Shown in pieces: positions 1-5,066 of a stretch of 5,066 nt of DNA. Every line of letters starts with the position of its first letter. Position 1 is the first letter of the stretch. This DNA comes from Archaeoglobaceae archaeon (lineage in GTDB: Archaea; Halobacteriota; Archaeoglobi; Archaeoglobales; Archaeoglobaceae). The translations under genes were made by a program, and so were the position numbers. The stretch spans positions 1-5,066 of the forward strand of contig JALVYA010000007.1 of NCBI GenBank assembly GCA_027038095.1. Direction: 5' to 3'. The notes under the pieces were generated by a model, which worked only from the letters and a program-made list of their open reading frames with translations, was not told where the DNA came from and searched no databases.

Positions 1-610
1 CGTTCCACAGCTCCTTCCTCAAAATTTCTCCGTTTCTCACCCCTGTTATAGCGGTCAGCGGATTTATCACTGCGTTTATTGCCGCTTTTCTCCACTTCAT
101 CTCCCTTATCCTTTCAGTCACCCTGACGTTCATTCCTCCCCTTCTGAAAATCTCCGCTACCTCTTCAACTTCTCTTTCGCAGTTTTTCCAGTTTCCAATC
201 CACGTTTCACCTTCTCCTGCGTACACGACGGTACCATTCCTCAAGTTTGCGGCGTAACTCGTTGTAGCTCCCATAACCCTGTCAACTTCTTTTGCTATGA
301 TGTCCTCGTTGCCTATGCCGTTCTGTATGCTCATGGCGATGTCCGTCAGCTTTCCAATTCCCCTGACAGCCTCTGCCGTATCGTAGCTTTTCACCGCCAC
401 GATTGTGAGCCAGGATTTAACAGGTCTGTCTGATACCTCCACCTCCTCGAAAAAATCAACAAGCCCCTCAATCTTCAGACCTTTCCTGAGCTCCTCATAC
501 CTCCTGCCCCTCGCCACGAAAACAACATCGCACCCTGATTTGAGCAGGAAGTATCCAAAAACAGAGCCTATCGCTCCCGCTCCAAGTATCTGCACCTCGC
601 ACGAACGCAT
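1..610 (-). CDS. panE: 2-dehydropantoate 2-reductase (ketopantoate reductase), C-terminus cut by the window edge
   Basis: This enzyme reduces 2-dehydropantoate to pantoate with NAD(P)H in the cytoplasm, a step towards pantothenate and coenzyme A. About 203 residues are visible from ATG at 610. The N-terminal Rossmann motif ILGAGAIGS lies at residues 8-16. The family's SIQNG segment is at 94-98, with N97 matching the substrate-binding Asn. The core KWRKAAINAVINPLT is at 172-186, with the likely catalytic Lys at 175 and the conserved Asn at 179 and 183. The usual length is about 300 residues, so the last third, with the conserved late Glu, lies outside the window. The start overlaps the end of the upstream THUMP gene by 43 bases, suggesting translational coupling. 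An in-frame GTG at 595 would give a shorter start (residue 6 onward) closer to typical family N-termini; I prefer the ATG, without strong ribosome-site evidence. Family assignment is secure. Confidence 0.93.
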   Translation of the reverse strand, partial: MRSCEVQILGAGAIGSVFGYFLLKSGCDVVFVARGRRYEELRKGLKIEGLVDFFEEVEVSDRPVKSWLTIVAVKSYDTAEAVRGIGKLTDIAMSIQNGIGNEDIIAKEVDRVMGATTSYAANLRNGTVVYAGEGETWIGNWKNCEREVEEVAEIFRRGGMNVRVTERIREMKWRKAAINAVINPLTAITGVRNGEILRKELWN

Positions 611-1509
611 TCTACCAGCCCCGAAATGGACTTCAAAATTTTCTTAACCTGCTCTCTGCTGTAAACTTTTTCGGATGCGAAGGGTGTCAGAACGACAGTT
701 TTTCTCTCCTTCAACAGTTCAGCTTTTTCAATCAGCTCCTTCACTCCGCAAGAGCAGAAGACTGCCGGATAATCGCTCTTCAACACCTCTTCGAACCCAA
801 GTTTAACCTTTCCAACGTTTCTGTAACACGCCCACGCTTTCAGGATTTCTTCTGAGTCTTCTGAGCTGGATTGCTCCGGGCTGGACGTGTTCACATCCCC
901 ATCAACTGTTAAGTCAACGTCACAGCCCCTTCTCAGAGCAAACCAGGCTGAAAGCTCATCCGCAGCCAGAACTCTGCCCTGGGTTCCGACGGGCAGACCA
1001 CCGTATCCTCTGAAAACCTCCGAAAAGACGTATGCTCTATCGTTCCTGACCTCGATAAAAACTTCAAAATCCGGGTTTTTCAGGTCAACCCTTGCATTGC
1101 TCTTCCTCCTTATGCGTTCTCCCACTACCCTCGCAACGTCCATCGACGTGTATTCGTGACTTCCACTCCTTCTTGCCCTGACCGCAAAGCTACCGCTCCT
1201 CTTTACGTCATCAACGAAAACCTCTGCTGTTTCAGCTATTTCATCCAGATCAGATGAGCATACGATTGCAGGACTCGTGGAAACCACTCCAAAAATGCAG
1301 GAGAGCCTTTTTGCCACGAGCCTTTCAAAGTCGGAGAAGTCTTCGCTTCCGGCAGAGACTGTAAAGTACAGCCTGCCCCACTCCCTCTTCACACAGCCTT
1401 TAATTCCCTCTTTACAGGTAACCCTGCGTATGTTTGATATCAGCGTGTTTTCGAATTTTCTCCTCAGCTTTCCCTTCAGGCCGAGTTCTCCGTACCTGAT
1501 CAGAATCAT
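568..1509 (-). CDS. ThiI-like THUMP domain protein lacking the PP-loop ATP-binding motif
   Basis: This 313-residue protein resembles the front half of tRNA 4-thiouridine synthetase ThiI. Residues 1-50 match the ThiI N-terminal ferredoxin-like domain (start ILIRYGELGLKGK). Residues about 60-165 form a THUMP domain, with the typical FAVRARRSGSHEY and VDLKNPDFEVFIEV segments and the linker FRGYGGLPVGTQG at 167-178. In ThiI the next element is the SGGxDSPVA pyrophosphatase loop; here the chain reads RVLAADELSAWFALRRG, so the loop is absent although the following helix is recognisable. Residues 205-221 are a Ser/Glu-rich low-complexity stretch. The end, around 271-295, faintly recalls the ThiI VLRP..DKEEI region. 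The catalytic domain is therefore shrunken. ATG at 1509 follows GGTGAT by six bases and an in-frame stop lies just upstream. It probably binds tRNA; 4-thiouridine synthesis is doubtful. Function is inferred. Confidence 0.85.
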   Translation of the reverse strand: MILIRYGELGLKGKLRRKFENTLISNIRRVTCKEGIKGCVKREWGRLYFTVSAGSEDFSDFERLVAKRLSCIFGVVSTSPAIVCSSDLDEIAETAEVFVDDVKRSGSFAVRARRSGSHEYTSMDVARVVGERIRRKSNARVDLKNPDFEVFIEVRNDRAYVFSEVFRGYGGLPVGTQGRVLAADELSAWFALRRGCDVDLTVDGDVNTSSPEQSSSEDSEEILKAWACYRNVGKVKLGFEEVLKSDYPAVFCSCGVKELIEKAELLKERKTVVLTPFASEKVYSREQVKKILKSISGLVECVRARCRYLERER

Positions 1510-1539
1510 CGTTCAATCACCGTTCAGCCACCGTTAGTT
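1507..1539. repeat. Three direct repeats with an exact 11-bp period in the divergent promoter region
   Basis: Three units start at 1507, 1518 and 1529: CATCGTTCAAT, CACCGTTCAGC and CACCGTTAGTT. The shared core is CAYCGTT, so the copies recur on about one DNA helical turn. They lie directly upstream of the presumed TATA element of the metal transporter operon. They also cover the ribosome site and start codon of the divergent THUMP gene. The layout suits a protein bound on one face of DNA, such as a metal-responsive regulator, but the units are short and imperfect and chance or local duplication is possible. Confidence 0.45.
1516..1521 (-). promoter_or_regulatory. Ribosome binding site of the THUMP gene
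   Basis: The minus strand reads GGTGAT, complementary to the 3' end of archaeal 16S rRNA, six bases before ATG at 1509. An in-frame TGA lies between this site and the ATG, which fixes the start codon. Confidence 0.7.
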
Positions 1540-1547
1540 ATTTATTA
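1536..1547 (+). promoter_or_regulatory. Probable TATA element of the metal ABC transporter operon
   Basis: The AT-rich AGTTATTTATTA is the only TATA-like stretch in the divergent gap. Transcription would start about 25 bases downstream, near 1565-1570, only a few bases before ATG at 1574. No Shine-Dalgarno sequence precedes that ATG, so the message is probably leaderless or nearly so. Read on the other strand, AATAAATAAC at 1545-1536 could also serve the THUMP gene, making this a shared element. Confidence 0.45.
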
Positions 1548-1573
1548 CCTCTTCGAGTTTACTTGAAACTGTA

Positions 1574-2542
1574 ATGCGCAGAGTTTTTGTTCTTGTCGTA
1601 CTTCTGCTCGCCACGCTCGTGGCTCCGGTAAGTGGAAAGACCGGTGGAAAAATAACGGTCGTGTGCTCAATTCCAGACTTCGTACCCATCGTAAAGGAAA
1701 TTGGAGGGAACGCCGTTACTGTAAAATCTTTAATGCCTCCCGGCTGCGACCCCCACGCCTTCACGATTTCGGCAAAGACCATGGATGAGCTTGAAAAGGC
1801 CGATCTGATTGTTCTGGCGGATTCAAATCTGATCTCTTTCGAGGGAAAGATCAGGAAAGTTTTTCCGGGCAAGTGTCTCGACTTTGAAGACTACGTGAAG
1901 TGCGGGGTTAGAGTTGAAAACTTTCCCGGCTACTCTCCGTGCTATCACGGTTACTGGCTGAAACTCGAAAACGGAATTTCCATAGCTAAAGCAATTGAAA
2001 AAGCCCTGTCGAGAATGGATCCCGGCAAAAGCGATTACTTCAGGAGCAACCTGAATCTGTTTGAAATGCAGGTCAGAGAGGCTGAAAGGGTGATAGGCGA
2101 GCAGTCAGCGGTGAAAGGAAAGTACTGCGTCGCAGCCGTTCCGGGAGTTTGCTACATAGCCGAAAACTCGGGTGTAAAGGTTGGAGCAGTACTCATGGGT
2201 GAAAGTGCAGGATTTACGAGTGGCTCTGAAATGGTGAGGCTGGAAAAAATGCTGTCCAGCAAGAATTACGTGGGCATACTCGTTCCAGAATTTGCAAAAA
2301 ACACCAGAGTTGGGAAGATGGCGTTACAGCTGTCGAGAGATTGTGGAAAACCCGTAATATACGTAAAATTCGTTATGGCCAGTAAAAACGATACGTACGT
2401 TGGTATAGCGTACTACAACGCAATGGCATTGAATTCAGCGTCAAACCTCAAAGTTGAGTCTGAAACAACACCCGGGTTTTCACTCGTTCTAGCCTTGTCA
2501 GTGCTCTTTCTGTGTGCATGCTTTAGGAGAATTAAAGGGTAG
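1574..2542 (+). CDS. Metal ABC transporter substrate-binding protein (ZnuA/PsaA family) with PGF-CTERM-like anchor
   Basis: This 322-residue surface protein should bind a divalent metal and deliver it to the permease encoded two genes downstream. Residues 1-21 are a signal peptide (two Arg, then a Val/Leu-rich core). The family start ITVVCSIPDFVPIVKEIGG is at 27-45. The first ligand His is H61 in PPGCDPHAF and the second is H125 in CYHGYW. D273 in NDTYVGIAYYN matches the final acidic ligand. The third ligand (His or Glu elsewhere) falls at about P190 in AAVPGVCYIAENSG and is missing. There are many cysteines (for example 31, 58, 101, 110, 123, 185, 193, 256) and no His-rich loop. The C-terminus is PGF at 300-302, a hydrophobic segment 303-317, then RR at 318-319, the layout of an archaeosortase signal. 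There is no lipobox. It is first in a three-gene operon; the next gene follows after nine bases. Metal identity cannot be read from the sequence. Confidence 0.9.
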   Translation: MRRVFVLVVLLLATLVAPVSGKTGGKITVVCSIPDFVPIVKEIGGNAVTVKSLMPPGCDPHAFTISAKTMDELEKADLIVLADSNLISFEGKIRKVFPGKCLDFEDYVKCGVRVENFPGYSPCYHGYWLKLENGISIAKAIEKALSRMDPGKSDYFRSNLNLFEMQVREAERVIGEQSAVKGKYCVAAVPGVCYIAENSGVKVGAVLMGESAGFTSGSEMVRLEKMLSSKNYVGILVPEFAKNTRVGKMALQLSRDCGKPVIYVKFVMASKNDTYVGIAYYNAMALNSASNLKVESETTPGFSLVLALSVLFLCACFRRIKG

Positions 2543-2545
2543 AAA

Positions 2546-2550
2546 GGGGG
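2546..2550 (+). promoter_or_regulatory. Weak ribosome site that supports the ATPase GTG start
   Basis: GGGGG lies one base before GTG at 2552, in the nine-base gap after the binding-protein stop codon. The spacing is short, so initiation may rely on reinitiation by ribosomes finishing the upstream gene. No ATG, GTG or TTG occurs in frame between this GTG and the ABC core. Confidence 0.35.
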
Positions 2551-2551
2551 C

Positions 2552-3355
2552 GTGAGAGCGATTAAAACGGATGAGGGGGAAAACCGCCGAAAAACTGGAG
2601 CGGAGGTAAAAGTCGAAGTAAAGAACATTACGTGTGCCTACAACGGACACGTGGCCTTAAAAGACGTGAGCATGGACGTAATGAGGGGGGAATTTGTGGC
2701 AGTTATGGGTCCCAATGGCTCCGGAAAGACGACTTTACTCAGAGCCATAGCTGGAATGATAAAACCGGTAAAGGGTGAGGTCAGGGTTTACGGCAGCATC
2801 AGCTACATGCCCCAGAAAGACTACGTAAACCCGAACATACCGATGAAGGTCTGGGATGTAGTCGCCATGTCCATTCTTGCGAAAGGTAAAAAGTTCAGGT
2901 GGTCAGTTAAACTTTCAGAGGAAGAAAAGAGAGCGGTTGAAGAGGCTCTAAGAGCTGTGGCGATGTTTGAATTTAGAAACGCCCCATTCACCGATTTGAG
3001 CGGAGGACAGCAGCAGAGAGTTTTGCTGGCAAGAGCTCTCGCCACGAAACCGGACATACTGCTGCTCGATGAGCCGTTTAACGGAGTCGACCTGCCAACT
3101 CAGGAAAAGATAATAAACCTGCTGAGTGAACTTTCCAGCAGGGGGATTACTGTTATAACTGTCGTCCACAACGTCAGTCCGCTGATACACCACGTCAGCA
3201 AAATTGCCCTGCTGAACAAAACGTTGATTGCCTACGGAAAGCCGGAGGAGGTTCTTACAGCAGAGAACACGCTAAGGGCATACGGCGTTTCAATCCCCGT
3301 GACTGTGTGCGAGGAAGGGTACCTGCACCCACTTTTTGGAGACATACACGGATAA
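2552..3355 (+). CDS. Metal ABC transporter ATP-binding protein (ZnuC/MntB type)
   Basis: This cytoplasmic ATPase powers the metal transporter. All ABC motifs are intact in the 267 residues: Walker A GPNGSGKTT at 53-61, Q-loop Gln at 88 (YMPQ), signature LSGGQQQR at 149-156, Walker B ILLLDEP at 169-175, D-loop GVD at 178-180 and switch His at 206 (VVHN). The short loop after the Q-loop (NPNIPMKVWDVV) and the C-terminal EEGYLHPLFGDIHG are typical of the zinc/manganese family. Some 17 residues precede the first beta strand (VKVEVKNITCAY). They are basic and polar with no recognisable motif, so the true N-terminus is uncertain, but GTG at 2552 is the only standard start available. The gene lies between the binding protein and the permease, and its last codons are immediately followed by the permease ribosome site. 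Confidence 0.95.
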   Translation: MRAIKTDEGENRRKTGAEVKVEVKNITCAYNGHVALKDVSMDVMRGEFVAVMGPNGSGKTTLLRAIAGMIKPVKGEVRVYGSISYMPQKDYVNPNIPMKVWDVVAMSILAKGKKFRWSVKLSEEEKRAVEEALRAVAMFEFRNAPFTDLSGGQQQRVLLARALATKPDILLLDEPFNGVDLPTQEKIINLLSELSSRGITVITVVHNVSPLIHHVSKIALLNKTLIAYGKPEEVLTAENTLRAYGVSIPVTVCEEGYLHPLFGDIHG

Positions 3356-3362
3356 GGTGGTG
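3356..3362 (+). promoter_or_regulatory. Ribosome binding site that decides the permease start
   Basis: GGTGGTG begins one base after the ATPase stop codon (TAA at 3353-3355) and stands just before GTG at 3366. The longer alternative, TTG at 3336 inside the ATPase gene, has no such sequence upstream, so GTG at 3366 is preferred. GTG at 3357 and 3360 are further in-frame possibilities within the site itself. Confidence 0.55.
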
Positions 3363-3365
3363 TCT

Positions 3366-4172
3366 GTGCTACCCCCATTCCTTGAAAGAGCACTTCTTGC
3401 TGTGGTTCTGATTTCAGTAAACGCAAGCTTAACAGGAACGTTTACAGTTTTCAGAAATGCCTCTTTCCTCGTTGCTGGAGCTGCTCACGCCGCCTTAGCC
3501 GGGGCTGCGCTTGCAATAATTATCGAAGAGCTCGGATTTCACGTTCCGGTTTTACTCGGAGGGCTTGTGTTTGCCGTTATCGCTTCACTCGCTGCCGGTT
3601 ATGCTGGAAAGGGAAAGTTGAACAGAGTTGAAGACCTGAACACCGCAATAGCCGTTTCTTTCGCCTTTTCAATGAGTTTAGCTGTTTTGTTTATATCCAT
3701 GATCAGGGAGTACGCCGCAAGAGTGTGGGGTCTGTTAATAGGAGACCTGTTTCTGATCAGCTACTCTGACCTGAAAATGATGTTTTTCGCTACGCTGACA
3801 GTAATACTGGTTTCCTTACTGTTTTACAGAGCCTTTATGTTTGTATCTTTTGACCAAGAAGTTGCCCTCGCATACGGTATGAACGTCAGACTCTACGACT
3901 ACCTGCTGCTGACCATGATTGCAGTTTCCGTGGTTGTTATAATGGGCGGTGTCGGAGCAATTCTCGTTTTTGCGATGTTCGTTGCTCCTTCAGCCACGGC
4001 AGTGAAGTTTGCCAGGAGTACAGGCTTCGTTTTTGCCATGTCTTTTTTGATTTCTCTGTTCAGCGGTCTGTTCGGCATTTACCTCTCTTTCCAGCTACCT
4101 TTTTCTCCCGGAGCAATTGCCGCTCTTACTGCAAGCTCAACGTACTTCGTCTCCGCTTTCCTGAAAAATTAG
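3366..4172 (+). CDS. Metal ABC transporter permease (ZnuB/ABC-3 family)
   Basis: This integral membrane subunit forms the metal channel of the transporter. From GTG at 3366 it has 268 residues, about the family length. I count seven or eight hydrophobic segments, roughly at 8-27, 33-53, 58-79, 93-113, 119-133, 137-157, 178-208 (probably two) and 221-243, with another near the end. Family hallmarks are LVAGAAHAALAG at 35-46 (His 41, equivalent to the SHAALPG motif), SFDQEVALAYGMNV at 161-174 and GAILVFAMFVAPSATA at 198-212 or so. The N-terminus MLPPFLERALLA fits relatives, which usually begin a few residues before the conserved RALLA. A TTG at 3336 would add ten residues and overlap the ATPase gene by 20 bases; the ribosome site argues against it. 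It is the last gene of the operon; a new promoter follows. Confidence 0.93.
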   Translation: MLPPFLERALLAVVLISVNASLTGTFTVFRNASFLVAGAAHAALAGAALAIIIEELGFHVPVLLGGLVFAVIASLAAGYAGKGKLNRVEDLNTAIAVSFAFSMSLAVLFISMIREYAARVWGLLIGDLFLISYSDLKMMFFATLTVILVSLLFYRAFMFVSFDQEVALAYGMNVRLYDYLLLTMIAVSVVVIMGGVGAILVFAMFVAPSATAVKFARSTGFVFAMSFLISLFSGLFGIYLSFQLPFSPGAIAALTASSTYFVSAFLKN

Positions 4173-4203
4173 AAAATTAGCTCAGAAACTCAGCTAACGC
4201 TGA
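4165..4203 (+). repeat. Short tandem and inverted repeats after the permease stop codon
   Basis: AAAATTAG occurs twice in tandem (4165-4172 and 4173-4180), the first copy containing the permease stop codon. TTAGCT at 4177-4182 pairs with AGCTAA at 4192-4197 across a nine-base loop, which could zip further with one mismatch. An alternative hairpin is TCAGC (4190-4194) with GCTGA (4199-4203). There is no poly-T tract downstream, so this is not a classic terminator; it might stabilise or process the 3' end of the transporter mRNA. Small AT-rich repeats like this can arise by chance. Confidence 0.3.
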
Positions 4204-4212
4204 ATTCTGTTT

Positions 4213-4229
4213 CGAAAGCCTTATATTCT
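4213..4229 (+). promoter_or_regulatory. Archaeal BRE/TATA promoter of the secreted-protein gene
   Basis: The purine-rich BRE-like CGAAAG at 4213-4218 is followed by CCTTATATTC at 4219-4228, a close fit to the archaeal BRE plus TATA arrangement. Transcription should start about 25 bases downstream, near 4250, giving a leader of about 29 bases that contains the ribosome site. This is the best promoter seen in the window and indicates that the downstream gene is transcribed separately from the transporter operon. Confidence 0.65.
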
Positions 4230-4267
4230 CTTAGCCGGTGGGCATGAACTGAGATGTTAAAAGGTCA

Positions 4268-4273
4268 GGGTGA
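4268..4273 (+). promoter_or_regulatory. Ribosome binding site that fixes the secreted-protein start at 4279
   Basis: GGGTGA ends five bases before ATG at 4279. This favours the ATG over the in-frame GTG at 4270, which lies inside the ribosome site itself. The ATG also gives the cleaner signal peptide beginning MKK. Confidence 0.65.
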
Positions 4274-4278
4274 ATAAA

Positions 4279-4704
4279 ATGAAGAAATTGCTCTGCCTGA
4301 CGCTGGTAGCTGTGATTGCGCTGACGGTAACTCCCGCCATGGCTTTTGAAGTGAAGAGCGTCAGCGTTAAGCCTTCAAACAACGGCGTAATCGTAAGCGT
4401 TAATTACACCCTTGACCCGGCCACGGCCATTAAGGTGTTCTTTTTCGGAACAAAAACAATTGAAAACGATGTAGTTTCAATCTTTAACACGACCTCGAAT
4501 TTTACGGTGCTGAGAATAGGGTACGACCACGCGGAGTTTCTGTTTCCAGCTAAAAAACTCGATGACGTCATTTACTTCAGAGGAGTCAATTTGAGCGAAT
4601 CCGTTAACCTCACGATAATTGCAGGCATACCCATACCCGTAGGTCAGGTTAACAGAATTCCTCCGGTTTACTTCTGTGGAACTTTCATGGGGTATGCTCG
4701 CTAA
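4279..4704 (+). CDS. Small secreted, probably N-glycosylated protein of unknown function
   Basis: I do not recognise a family for this 141-residue protein. It begins with a textbook signal peptide (MKK, a hydrophobic core, then TPAMA before Phe 23), so the mature chain of about 119 residues should lie outside the membrane. Five N-X-S/T glycosylation sequons occur at N42 (NYT), N70 (NTT), N74 (NFT), N104 (NLS) and N110 (NLT). The mature chain has alternating hydrophobic and polar residues consistent with a beta-sandwich fold, a single Cys at 133, and Pro-rich turns (IPIPVGQVNRIPP at about 117-129). There is no C-terminal membrane segment or PGF motif, so it is either released or held by partners. 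It has its own promoter, 106 bases after the permease. A link with the metal transporter is possible from position only and is not supported by any motif. Confidence 0.75.
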   Translation: MKKLLCLTLVAVIALTVTPAMAFEVKSVSVKPSNNGVIVSVNYTLDPATAIKVFFFGTKTIENDVVSIFNTTSNFTVLRIGYDHAEFLFPAKKLDDVIYFRGVNLSESVNLTIIAGIPIPVGQVNRIPPVYFCGTFMGYAR

Positions 4705-4707
4705 CCG

Positions 4708-4732
4708 TTTTCGGCTTTTAAGCTCTTTTAAG
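4708..4732 (+). terminator. Candidate T-rich transcription terminator of the secreted-protein gene
   Basis: Three TTTT runs (4708-4711, 4716-4719, 4726-4729) start four bases after the stop codon. Two lie in a tandem CTTTTAAG repeat (4715-4722 and 4725-4732, a ten-base period). Archaeal RNA polymerase commonly terminates at such T-runs without a strong hairpin. Confidence 0.5.
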
Positions 4733-4740
4733 TTGCAGAC

Positions 4741-4745
4741 AAAAA
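4741..4745 (-). terminator. Candidate T-run terminator of hjc
   Basis: Read on the minus strand this is TTTTT, 19 bases past the hjc stop codon. It is the longest T-run on that strand in the convergent gap; minus-strand AAAAC and AAAAG stretches follow beyond it. No stable hairpin precedes it. Confidence 0.35.
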
Positions 4746-4763
4746 CAGCAAACGGTAACAGGC

Positions 4764-5066
4764 TCATTCAACGAATTTCAACCTCACCTGTACGCTTTTA
4801 CCTGCAACCTCGTTTATATCACATCCCTCAGCAAACAGCTCCTCATCAACCTTGTACCCCTTCGGCGTTTTTATCAGCCTGCTCACCTCTATGAACCTCC
4901 AGCCTCTTCTCGATACTTTCAGAGCTATGTAGGGCTTTGCCCCGAAGAGGTTGGAAAACATAACCAACTCCTTAACCTTCTGTTCCGTCAGGTACAGCGG
5001 TAAGCTTACCCTCGCTTTCACTTCAAACGCGAGCACGATTTTGCCGTTCGACGCAAGGATATCCGG
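4764..5066 (-). CDS. hjc: Archaeal Holliday junction resolvase Hjc, N-terminus cut by the window edge
   Basis: Hjc is a homodimeric, metal-dependent endonuclease that cuts four-way DNA junctions during recombination. The reading frame runs open to the right edge, showing 100 residues from PDILASNGKIVLAFEVKAR onward. The nuclease core PD...ExK is present: Asp at visible residue 2, then Glu 15 and Lys 17 (FEVKA), with the 13-residue Asp-to-Glu spacing of characterised Hjc enzymes. The following YLTEQKVKELVMFSNLFGAKPYIALK and RRGWRFIEV segments match the family's helix and strand after the active site. About 30 residues, including the first catalytic Glu, must lie beyond the edge. The tail after GYKV is somewhat divergent. 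The in-frame GTG at 5036 falls inside the catalytic core and is not the real start. The gene converges on the secreted-protein gene and has no visible operon partner here. Confidence 0.93.
   Translation of the reverse strand, partial: PDILASNGKIVLAFEVKARVSLPLYLTEQKVKELVMFSNLFGAKPYIALKVSRRGWRFIEVSRLIKTPKGYKVDEELFAEGCDINEVAGKSVQVRLKFVE

Noticed and set aside
887..1159. Plus-strand open frame of 90 codons opposite the THUMP gene
   Set aside because: It is a shadow of a well-supported minus-strand gene, with no ribosome site, and its composition mirrors the antisense codons. The same holds for the frames at 405-647 and 1277-1537.
1534..1872. Minus-strand open frame opposite the substrate-binding protein
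   Set aside because: It lies entirely opposite the conserved signal peptide and first metal-ligand region of the real gene and shows no recognisable protein.
2602..2607. Perfect GGAGGT Shine-Dalgarno sequence inside the start of the ATPase gene
   Set aside because: It precedes the ABC core at the right place, but the codon four bases later is GTC and no ATG, GTG or TTG follows in frame before the core. It is most likely the codons for Glu-Val.
3336..3365. TTG start for the permease, adding ten residues
   Set aside because: There is no ribosome site before the TTG; GGTGGTG directly after the ATPase stop supports GTG at 3366.
4270..4278. Upstream GTG start for the secreted protein, adding three residues
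   Set aside because: The GTG sits within the GGGTGA ribosome site; ATG at 4279 is correctly spaced and gives the normal signal peptide.
4676..4894. Plus-strand frame of 72 codons spanning the convergent gap and the end of hjc
   Set aside because: It overlaps the end of the secreted-protein gene and runs opposite hjc, lacks a ribosome site and has a random-looking product.

Overview
The window looks like a chromosomal segment of a thermophilic euryarchaeon, most plausibly of the Archaeoglobales. The grounds are an archaeal Hjc-type Holliday junction resolvase, a possible PGF-CTERM surface anchor, archaeal BRE/TATA promoters, GGTGA-type ribosome binding sites, frequent GTG starts and roughly balanced base composition. 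The lineage is an inference; no rRNA is present. All genes look chromosomal and intact apart from the two cut by the window edges. No mobile element, CRISPR array, tRNA or rRNA was seen.

Layout. On the minus strand, 1-1509 holds two overlapping genes: a ThiI-like THUMP protein (568-1509), followed downstream by ketopantoate reductase (panE, 610 down to the left edge, C-terminus missing). A 64-bp divergent intergenic region (1510-1573) separates them from a plus-strand metal ABC transporter operon: a cluster 9 (ZnuA/PsaA family) substrate-binding protein (1574-2542), an ATPase (2552-3355) and a membrane permease (about 3366-4172). A 106-bp gap with a good archaeal promoter leads to a small secreted, probably N-glycosylated protein of unknown function (4279-4704). 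A 59-bp convergent gap with T-runs on both strands separates it from the minus-strand hjc gene (4764 to the right edge, N-terminus missing).

How the genes work together. The binding protein captures a divalent metal (Zn or Mn are the usual family substrates) outside the membrane, the permease conducts it and the ATPase drives uptake. The binding protein appears to be held at the surface by a C-terminal PGF/transmembrane/Arg-Arg tail rather than by a lipobox. panE belongs to pantothenate/coenzyme A synthesis and hjc to recombination; neither has an obvious link to the transporter.

The points most worth a second look are: the ThiI-like protein, which keeps the tRNA-binding front half but lacks the PP-loop ATP site; the PGF-CTERM-like tail and lost third metal ligand of the binding protein; three 11-bp-spaced CAYCGTT repeats in the divergent promoter; and the sequon-rich secreted protein. 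I did not find convincing evidence for a wholly new multi-gene system.
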